Shown here: piece by piece, positions 1 through 5,301 of the stretch
Position numbering within the stretch: the first letter of the stretch is position 1
How the letters are laid out: each line of letters opens with the position of its first letter
From: Vulcanimicrobiia bacterium
Lineage (GTDB): Bacteria; Vulcanimicrobiota; Vulcanimicrobiia; Vulcanimicrobiales; Vulcanimicrobiaceae
Length of the DNA: 6,124 nt
NCBI GenBank assembly: GCA_025451135.1
Contig: JANWKW010000189.1
Span: 1-6,124, forward strand
Direction of reading: 5' to 3'
Notes under the pieces: generated by a model
Seen by the model: only the letters and a program-made list of their open reading frames with translations
The model's database searches: none
What the model was told of the DNA's origin: nothing
Made by a program: the position numbers and the translations under genes

Positions 1-1061
1 CGCTCGACGAGGCGATCTCCCAGCACAACGCGGTCGCCGCGACCGCGGCCGCGCTGCAGACCAAGCTCGACGCGATGACCGCGAATCGCGACGAGCACCT
101 GTCGATGGGGCAGCACGCGGTCGAGCAGTACCGCTCCACCCGCGACGCGCTGGCGGCCGTCACCCAAGAGCGGGACGAAGCGCGCGCGGGGCTCGCGACC
201 CGTGCCGAGCGGATCGGCGAGCTGGAGGTCCGCATCGCCGACCTGCAAGAGCGCGACGTCGCCCACCTGGACCGGATCGCCGCGCTCGAGGCCGAGCTCG
301 CCGAGGATCGCCAGACGATCGAGGCGCTCGACGGGCGTATCGCCGCCTTCGTCACCAAGCAGAACGCCGACGCGGCGCGCGAACGCTCGCTGCGCGTCGC
401 GGTCGCCAACCTCGAGACGCAGGTCGCCGGCTACTCCAAACACGTCGGCGAGCTGATCGACGCGCACGAGGTCGAGGTCGAGGACCTGCGGCGCATCGGC
501 AAGGGTCTCGAAGACGAGATCTTCGACGCCTGGCGCCAGATGGAGCGCCTCGAGACGACCCGCGACGAACTGATCGGCGCGCTGGCCGAGATCGGCGAAC
601 GCTACGAAGACGAACTCGAGCGCAACCAGCGGTTGGGCGCCGAGGTCGCCCGGCTCGCGCTCGCGACCGACGACGCCGCCGAGGACCGCGAGCGCAACGA
701 ACATCTCGAGCGCGATCTGCGCGACCACGTCGCCCGCGCGGACGCGCGCGAAGCCGAGCTCTGCGAGGATATCGAGGCGCTGCGCCGGCAGGTCGAGGAG
801 CGCGGACACGAGATCGCGCGGCTAGGCACGAGCCTCGAGGAGCGTTCCCAGGCGCTCAAGGCGCGGACGCGCGAGGCTGCCAAGCTGCACGAGGAGCTCG
901 AGCTGACGGAGAGCCGCTTGATCCTCCAGGCCGAGGCCCTCTCCGAGGCGACCGAAAACGAGAGCCGGCGGTTGGCCAAGCTGATCGATGCCGTCCAGGG
1001 CGGTCCCTATTGGTCGCTTAAGCGGCTCTCAGACCGCTTCTGGGGGTACTTCAGTCGATAA
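1..1061 (+). CDS. Long coiled-coil protein, C-terminal part (5' end outside window)
   Basis: The reading frame is open from the left edge (first full codon at base 3), so the ATG at 75 is probably internal and the true start lies upstream. The visible 352 residues are almost entirely charged heptad-like helix rich in Glu, Arg, Ala and Leu. There is no proline in the first 334 visible residues, which is strong evidence for a continuous coiled coil. The first proline comes in a Gly-Gly-Pro break, followed by a short basic-aromatic tail (Trp, Tyr, Phe, Arg and Lys; last residues WGYFSR) that could be an amphipathic or membrane-contacting helix. No catalytic domain is visible. Coiled coils of this kind occur in polysaccharide clusters, for example attached to methyltransferase or glycosyltransferase domains as in WbdD, the O-antigen chain-length regulator, but any such domain would lie outside the window. 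It could equally be a structural protein. The 3' end overlaps the convergent ATPase gene by 33 bp. Gene reality is certain; function is unknown. Confidence 0.85.
   Translation, partial: LDEAISQHNAVAATAAALQTKLDAMTANRDEHLSMGQHAVEQYRSTRDALAAVTQERDEARAGLATRAERIGELEVRIADLQERDVAHLDRIAALEAELAEDRQTIEALDGRIAAFVTKQNADAARERSLRVAVANLETQVAGYSKHVGELIDAHEVEVEDLRRIGKGLEDEIFDAWRQMERLETTRDELIGALAEIGERYEDELERNQRLGAEVARLALATDDAAEDRERNEHLERDLRDHVARADAREAELCEDIEALRRQVEERGHEIARLGTSLEERSQALKARTREAAKLHEELELTESRLILQAEALSEATENESRRLAKLIDAVQGGPYWSLKRLSDRFWGYFSR
1015..1039. repeat. Nested inverted repeats at the coiled-coil/ATPase convergent end
   Basis: A perfect 10-bp palindrome CGCTTAAGCG lies at 1015-1024. Overlapping it, AAGCGG (1020-1025) pairs with CCGCTT (1034-1039) across an 8-nt spacer that contains the ATPase stop codon. 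Either fold could form RNA structure on both strands at the 3' ends of the two genes. No T-run follows on either strand, so this is a weak terminator candidate, and short palindromes in GC-rich coding DNA can be accidental. Confidence 0.35.
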
Positions 1062-1787
1062 CGCTTGGTAGGCCGCGACCACCGAACGCGGATCGCCGTA
1101 GCCGGCCACGTCGCCCCGGTCGAGCCACAGCGCGGTGTCGCACCAGGCCTCGATCTTCGACGCGTCGTGCGTCACCAGCACGATCGTCTTCCCGCGATGC
1201 CGGAAATCCTCGATCGCGGCCAGGCACTTGCGCGCGAACGACTCGTCGCCGACCGCCAGCACTTCGTCGAGCAGCAGCACGTCCGGATCGACGCACATCG
1301 CGACCGAGAACGCCAGACGCATGGTCATGCCGGCCGAGTACGCGCGGATCGGCGCGTCGGCGAACTCGCCGATCTCCGAGAACGTCAGGATGCGCGGCAT
1401 CAGTTCCGCGACCGCTTCGCGGCTGACGCCGAGCGCGAGCAGTTCGATGCGCGCGCTCTCGCGGCCGGTCAGGTCCGGATGGAAGCCGGTGCCGAGCGCG
1501 AACAGGGGCGCGACCGTCCCATCGACCACGATCCGTCCCTCGTCGGGCTGCAGGATCCCCGCGATGATGCGCATCAGGGTGGTCTTGCCCGAGCCGTTGC
1601 GGCCGATCACGCCGAGCATCGAGCCGCGCTCGACGCTGAAGCTCACGTTCTTGAGGGCGTCCACCACCGGACCGCCCGGCGCGCGCCGGATCGTGCGGAT
1701 CACGAAGTCCTTGACGGTCGCGTTCTTGGGGATGTTCGGGAGTTTGAAACGTTTCGTCACGCTCGTGACGCGGATCGCATCGCTCAT
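1029..1787 (-). CDS. ABC transporter ATPase, polysaccharide export type (Wzt/KpsT/TagH-like)
   Basis: This is the cytoplasmic nucleotide-binding subunit that would power export of a glycan through the permease encoded just upstream. The protein is 252 aa. Visible motifs are Walker A GRNGSGKTT at residues 62-70, signature YSAGM at 150-154, Walker B LLLDE at 171-175 followed by VLAVGD, and the switch His at 207. The LLDEVLAVGD string is characteristic of the polysaccharide and teichoic-acid exporter branch. The ATG at 1787 was chosen because it overlaps the permease stop in an ATGA arrangement and begins the conserved domain; the frame stays open upstream to 2351, but that part lies antisense in register with the permease gene. 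The protein lacks the roughly 180-residue C-terminal carbohydrate-binding domain of E. coli O9a Wzt, so it resembles the short KpsT form. The last ten residues are encoded inside the overlap with the convergent coiled-coil gene. Confidence 0.93.
   Translation of the reverse strand: MSDAIRVTSVTKRFKLPNIPKNATVKDFVIRTIRRAPGGPVVDALKNVSFSVERGSMLGVIGRNGSGKTTLMRIIAGILQPDEGRIVVDGTVAPLFALGTGFHPDLTGRESARIELLALGVSREAVAELMPRILTFSEIGEFADAPIRAYSAGMTMRLAFSVAMCVDPDVLLLDEVLAVGDESFARKCLAAIEDFRHRGKTIVLVTHDASKIEAWCDTALWLDRGDVAGYGDPRSVVAAYQALSTEVPPEAV
1784..1787 (-). other. ATGA stop/start overlap coupling permease and ATPase
   Basis: The permease TGA and the ATPase ATG share bases as ATGA. There is no convincing Shine-Dalgarno directly before the ATPase start, so reinitiation by ribosomes finishing the permease is likely. 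That would suit two subunits needed in equal amounts. Confidence 0.8.
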
Positions 1788-2569
1788 AGGAACTCGCTGA
1801 AAGATTCGCGGTAGCGTTCGAACACCCACTGCCCGGTCGCCAGCAGCACGAACCCGACGATCGCGGAGTACGCGAGCGACTTGAGATCCGGCATCGCACC
1901 GCCGTAGAGGATCGCCTGGAAGCCCGCGATGATGCCGGCCAGCGGGTTGAGCGCGAGGATGCCGGCCATCTGCGGCACGTGGGTCGCCACCAGCGACTGC
2001 GTGTAGAAGATCGGCGTCAGGAACATCAGCGCCGTGATCGCATAGGTGAGCAGCTCGTTGACGTCGCGATAGAAGACGTTGACGGTGGCGAAGAGCGTCG
2101 CGAGCCCCTGCAGGAGGATCAGTTCGACCAGCACGACCACCGGCAGCATCAGCAGCGACCAGCCCAGGTGCACGTGCAGCAGCAGGGCGACGATCGCGAT
2201 GAACGGCAGCGAGAGCGCGAAGTTGACGCCGTTGGTGAGCACCGGCACGACGACCAGCACCTCGGACGGGAAGAGCGTCTTGCCCACGTAGAGCCGGCCG
2301 TCGAGGATCGAGGTCGCCCCTTGGGCGAGGCCGCTGGCGAACCACGTACACGGCACGATGCCGGCCAACAGGTAGAGCGGGAAGTTCGCCATGCCGTTCT
2401 TCAGGATGACCGAGAAGACCAGCGTGTAGACGCCCATGAAGAGCAACGGGTTGGCGAGCGTCCAGGCGAACCCGAGGATCGAGCCGCGGTAGCGAAGTCG
2501 GAGATTGCGCAGGACCAGTTCGTAGATCAGCCAGCGGTAGCGGTAGATCGTCGCGAAGTACTGATTCAC
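1784..2569 (-). CDS. ABC-2 type permease, polysaccharide export (Wzm/KpsM/TagG-like)
   Basis: This is the inner-membrane channel subunit of 261 aa that pairs with the ATPase encoded next to it. Family hallmarks are a cytoplasmic N-terminal helix with the basic stretch RNLRLRYRGS (21-30), then LGFAWTLANPLLF entering the first membrane segment, NVFYRD (164-169), TPIFY (185-189) and LNP (207-209). Hydrophobic segments lie near residues 34-56, 63-82, 104-131, 136-162, 174-190, 203-222 and 232-250, giving about six spanning helices plus a re-entrant stretch. The GTG at 2569 gives the expected N terminus. An ATG at 2731 in the same frame would add 54 residues without family character and run antisense into cysD, so it was rejected. 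An AAGGG about 12 nt before the GTG is a weak, distant ribosome site. It is the first gene of a two-gene operon; the stop overlaps the ATPase start. Confidence 0.92.
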   Translation of the reverse strand: MNQYFATIYRYRWLIYELVLRNLRLRYRGSILGFAWTLANPLLFMGVYTLVFSVILKNGMANFPLYLLAGIVPCTWFASGLAQGATSILDGRLYVGKTLFPSEVLVVVPVLTNGVNFALSLPFIAIVALLLHVHLGWSLLMLPVVVLVELILLQGLATLFATVNVFYRDVNELLTYAITALMFLTPIFYTQSLVATHVPQMAGILALNPLAGIIAGFQAILYGGAMPDLKSLAYSAIVGFVLLATGQWVFERYRESFSEFL

Positions 2570-2667
2570 GCGGAAATGAGGCCCTTCATCAGCGGCTTGG
2601 GGTTCAGCGCGCGTCGATGGTAAGCCTCTGCAAGACCGCGGAGGCGCGACCGCGAAATCCGCCCCCC
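2570..2667. promoter_or_regulatory. Divergent intergenic region between exporter operon and cysD-cysNC
   Basis: These 98 bp separate the GTG of the permease from the preferred ATG of cysD, so promoters for both operons should lie here or just inside the genes. No strong sigma-70 pair is visible. The best plus-strand candidate is TTGGGG at 2597-2602 with GGTAAG at 2619-2624 (16-bp spacer), which is poor at the -10. GGAGG at 2640-2644 looks like a ribosome site but is 23 nt before the ATG at 2668, too far to serve it, and no start codon falls at the proper distance. The intergenic role is well supported; the individual elements are not. Confidence 0.5.
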
Positions 2668-3471
2668 ATGCCACGCGATGCCGACTTGGACGAGCTCGAA
2701 GCACGTTCCATCTATATCCTGCGCGAAGCACGCCGCTGCGTCGCGCCGCTCGCCATGCTCTGGTCGATCGGGAAGGACAGCACGGCGCTGCTGTGGCTCG
2801 CTCGCAAGGCCTTCTTCGGCGCGGTCCCGTTCCCGGTCGTCCAACTCGACACCGAGATGGAGCTCCCCGAGGTCTACCAGTTCCGCGACGACATCGCGAA
2901 GGCGTGGGATCTGGACCTGCGCGTGGAGATGTGCCCGCCTGAGGCGAGCGTCGACCAGACGCTCCCGCCCGCCTCGCGAGCGGCCGCCCGCAAGACCGAA
3001 GGCCTCAAGAACCTGATCGGGCACGCCGGCTATAAGGGCGTGCTGGTCGGGATCCGTCGCGACGAGCAGGCCACCCGCGCCAAGGAGCGGGTCTTCAGCC
3101 CGCGCTCGTTCGGCAGCGACTGGGACGTGCGCAACCAGCCGTCGGAGTTCTGGAACCACTACACCACCGACGTGCCCGAGGGTACCCACCTGCGGATCCA
3201 TCCGCTGCTGCATTGGACCGAGGTCGACATCTGGCGCTACCACGAGCGCGAGAACATCCCGTTCTGCGATCTCTACTTCGCCCGCGAGGGCAAGCGCTAC
3301 CGGTCGCTCGGCGAGAAGAACATCACCGTCCCGATCGAGAGCAACGCGTCGACCATCGCCGAGATCATCGCCGAACTGGAGACGACGCGCGAGCCCGAAC
3401 GCGCCGGCCGCGTGATGGACCACGACTCCGAGGATTCCTTCGAACGCCTGCGCACCGCGGGGTATATGTAG
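2668..3471 (+). CDS. cysD: Sulfate adenylyltransferase subunit 2 (CysD), short form
   Basis: This is the catalytic subunit of ATP sulfurylase: sulfate + ATP gives adenosine 5'-phosphosulfate (APS) and pyrophosphate, driven by the GTPase subunit encoded next. The protein is 267 aa. It shows the N-terminal ELEARSIYILREA block (10-22), the PP-loop SIGKDS (33-38), LARKAF (44-49), RRDE (130-133) with RAKER (137-141), WTEVDIW (183-189), and a C terminus ending in ERAGRVMDHD and a terminal GYM. E. coli CysD is about 302 aa; the difference is mostly a missing stretch between LYFA and the ESNAST block, where only a short REGKRYRSLGEKN segment remains. The ATG at 2668 was preferred because conserved sequence begins there; the ATG at 2617 would add 17 unconserved, proline-rich residues. 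Neither has a good ribosome site. It overlaps the start of cysNC by one base, so the two are co-translated. Confidence 0.94.
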   Translation: MPRDADLDELEARSIYILREARRCVAPLAMLWSIGKDSTALLWLARKAFFGAVPFPVVQLDTEMELPEVYQFRDDIAKAWDLDLRVEMCPPEASVDQTLPPASRAAARKTEGLKNLIGHAGYKGVLVGIRRDEQATRAKERVFSPRSFGSDWDVRNQPSEFWNHYTTDVPEGTHLRIHPLLHWTEVDIWRYHERENIPFCDLYFAREGKRYRSLGEKNITVPIESNASTIAEIIAELETTREPERAGRVMDHDSEDSFERLRTAGYM

Positions 3472-3473
3472 TG
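3459..3473 (+). other. One-base stop/start overlap (TAGTG) deciding the cysNC start
   Basis: The cysD TAG at 3469-3471 shares its G with a GTG at 3471-3473. GGGG at 3459-3462 lies 8 nt before this GTG and may act as a weak ribosome site. The conserved GTPase domain begins a few codons later, so GTG 3471 is the start. The longer open frame upstream (to 3213) lies inside cysD and has no domain character. Confidence 0.75.
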
Positions 3474-5294
3474 GATCGCTCCCTCCGCGTCGCGGTCCTC
3501 GGCCACGTCGACCACGGCAAGTCGACGACCATCGGGCGCCTGCTCCACGACACCGATAGCCTGCCCACCGGCAAGCTCGAAGAACTCGAGGCCATCAGCA
3601 AACGCCGCGGCGTCCCGCTGGAATGGTCGTTCGTGCTCGACGCCCTGCAGGCCGAGCGCGATCAGGCCGTCACCATCGATACCACCCGCGTGTGGTTCAC
3701 GTGGAAGGACCGGCGTTACGCCATCATCGACGCGCCCGGTCATCGCGAGTTCGTGCGCAACATGCTCAGCGGCGCGTCCGAGGCGGACGCGGCGGTCTTG
3801 GTGGTCGACGCGATCGAAGGCATCGGCGAACAGACGCGCAGACACGCGCATCTCGCGCGGCTGCTCGGCCTGCGCCAACTGGCGGTCGCGATCAACAAGC
3901 TCGACGCGATCGGGTTCGATCGCGCCGGTTTCGACCGCTTGGCCGAGGACGCTCGCGCGTTGCTCGCGGGCCTCGGGCTCGAAGCCCGCGCGACCATCCC
4001 GGTCTCCGCGCGCGACGGCGACAATCTGGTGCACCGATCGGCGCGGACGCCGTGGTACGACGGACCGACGCTGATCGAGGCCCTCGATGCGTTCGAGAAC
4101 CTCGACATGCCGGCCGAGAGTCCCCTGCGTCTGCGCGTGCAGGACGTCTATCGCATCGACGACCGCCGGATCGCGGTCGGACGCATCGAGAGCGGCCGCG
4201 TCGCGGTCGGCGATACGGTCGTGCTGCTGCCGTCCGGCGCGAACGCGACCGTCCGCAGCATCGATCGCTGGAACGCGCCGGTCGCCGAGGTCGCGATCGC
4301 GGGGGAGTCGATCGGGCTCTCGTTCCACGAACCGGTCTTCGTCGATCGCGGCGACACCATCGCCCACCCCGAGGGCGCTCCGCCGCTCGACTATGCGTTC
4401 CGGGCGGTCGTCTTCTGGCTCTCCGAGGCCCCGCCGGTCGTCGGCGAGTATCTGGTCGCGCAGTTCGGTCCGACCAGCGCGCGGGTACGCGTCGCCGGGA
4501 TCGGGCGCGCGCTCGACACGTCGTCGCTCGCGGACGTCGCCACCGGCGCGGTCCCGCAGTACGCGATGCTCGAGCTCGACCTGCGCGGACGCGTCCAGCT
4601 GCCGCTCGACACGCAGGCCTCGCTGCCCGCGACCTCGCGTCTGGTGCTGATGCGCGAGACCGACGTGGTCGGCGGCGGCTTCGTCGAGAGCGTCGCGACG
4701 CGCGCCACCAACCTGCACCCGAGCGGCCATCTGGTCACGCGCGCCGAGCGCGAAGCGGTGCACGGACACAGGGCCGCGGTGCTGTGGATGACCGGTCTCT
4801 CCGGCGCCGGCAAGTCGACCCTCGCGATGGCGCTCGAACGGCGCCTCTTCGGCAGCGGCTACAACGCGTTCGTGCTGGACGGCGACAACATCCGCGCCGG
4901 GCTCAACCGCGATCTGGGCTTCGCGCCCGCCGACCGCTCCGAGAACCTGCGCCGCGTCGCCGAGGTCGCGGCATTGCTGGCCGAAGCCGGCACGATCGCG
5001 ATCGTCGCGTTCATCTCGCCGATGGAAGCGGACCGAGAGCTCGCGCGCCAGGCGTGCGGATCGGACTTCAAGGAGATCTATATCTCGACCGACGTCGAGA
5101 CCTGCGAGGCGCGCGACACCAAGGGCCTGTACGCCCGCGCGCGGGCCGGCGAGATCGCGGACTTCACCGGCGTCTCGGCGCCGTACGAGGCGCCCGGTTC
5201 GCCCGACATCGCGATCCAGACGCGCGGACGCAGCGTCGACGAGTGCGTCGACGAGCTGCTGACGTTCGTGAAGCAGGCGGTCGCGCCGCACTAG
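3471..5294 (+). CDS. cysNC: Bifunctional sulfate adenylyltransferase subunit 1 / APS kinase (CysNC)
   Basis: This 607-aa fusion would make PAPS with CysD. The N-terminal GTPase drives APS synthesis and the C-terminal kinase phosphorylates APS at the 3' position. GTPase motifs are G1 GHVDHGKST (11-19), G2 region around VTIDT (67-71), G3 DAPGH (87-91) and G4 NKLD (142-145), followed by two EF-Tu-like beta-barrel regions at about 217-300 and 303-410. The kinase spans about 430-607: P-loop GLSGAGKST (442-450), DGDNIR (470-475), DRSENLRRVAEVA (488-500), FISP with the family's conserved Ser (514-517), and KGLYARARAGE with FTGVSAPYE (551-573). All expected catalytic motifs of both halves are present. 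G1 is GHVDHGKST, as in EF-Tu and EF-1alpha, rather than the GSVDDGKST of E. coli CysN, so this belongs to a variant branch, and NodQ is the best-known similar fusion. The stop overlaps the convergent sulfotransferase gene. Confidence 0.95.
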   Translation: MDRSLRVAVLGHVDHGKSTTIGRLLHDTDSLPTGKLEELEAISKRRGVPLEWSFVLDALQAERDQAVTIDTTRVWFTWKDRRYAIIDAPGHREFVRNMLSGASEADAAVLVVDAIEGIGEQTRRHAHLARLLGLRQLAVAINKLDAIGFDRAGFDRLAEDARALLAGLGLEARATIPVSARDGDNLVHRSARTPWYDGPTLIEALDAFENLDMPAESPLRLRVQDVYRIDDRRIAVGRIESGRVAVGDTVVLLPSGANATVRSIDRWNAPVAEVAIAGESIGLSFHEPVFVDRGDTIAHPEGAPPLDYAFRAVVFWLSEAPPVVGEYLVAQFGPTSARVRVAGIGRALDTSSLADVATGAVPQYAMLELDLRGRVQLPLDTQASLPATSRLVLMRETDVVGGGFVESVATRATNLHPSGHLVTRAEREAVHGHRAAVLWMTGLSGAGKSTLAMALERRLFGSGYNAFVLDGDNIRAGLNRDLGFAPADRSENLRRVAEVAALLAEAGTIAIVAFISPMEADRELARQACGSDFKEIYISTDVETCEARDTKGLYARARAGEIADFTGVSAPYEAPGSPDIAIQTRGRSVDECVDELLTFVKQAVAPH

Positions 5295-5301
5295 CGGCGC
5301 G
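5282..5301. terminator. GC hairpin on the shared stop codons; candidate bidirectional terminator
   Basis: CGCGCCGC (5282-5289) and GCGGCGCG (5294-5301) form a perfect 8-bp all-GC stem around the 4-nt loop ACTA. The stem-loop contains the stop codons of both convergent genes, which share the palindrome CTAG at 5291-5294. As a near-palindrome it folds in transcripts from either strand. No T-tract follows on either side, so it is not a classic intrinsic terminator; it could be a U-less terminator, an RNA 3'-end stabiliser, or a constraint-driven coincidence. The structure is seen directly; its function is inferred. Confidence 0.45.

Noticed and set aside
75..980. Tandem DNA repeats or a repeat-domain array in the coiled-coil gene
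   Set aside because: The repetitive look comes from biased Glu, Arg, Ala and Leu codons. No repeated unit of fixed length could be aligned at the DNA level.
1065..1814. Plus-strand open frames opposite the ATPase gene (249 and 221 codons)
   Set aside because: The ATPase on the other strand has every expected motif; these frames have none and show the composition of GC-rich antisense frames.
2617..2667. Upstream ATG extension of CysD
   Set aside because: It adds 17 residues with a proline run not seen in the family, and its ribosome site is no better. It is kept only as an alternative start.
2569..2731. Upstream in-frame ATG extension of the permease
   Set aside because: The extra 54 residues are not membrane-like or family-like and would read antisense through the cysD start. 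The GTG at 2569 fits the family N terminus.
2566..3423. Minus-strand open frame opposite cysD (285 codons)
   Set aside because: No recognisable family; cysD is conserved across the whole region.
2668..5294. NodP/NodQ symbiotic Nod-factor sulfation genes
   Set aside because: The domain content matches NodPQ, but no nod genes or nod-box are seen, and the exporter is of the polysaccharide class rather than NodIJ. The general cysD/cysNC names are safer.
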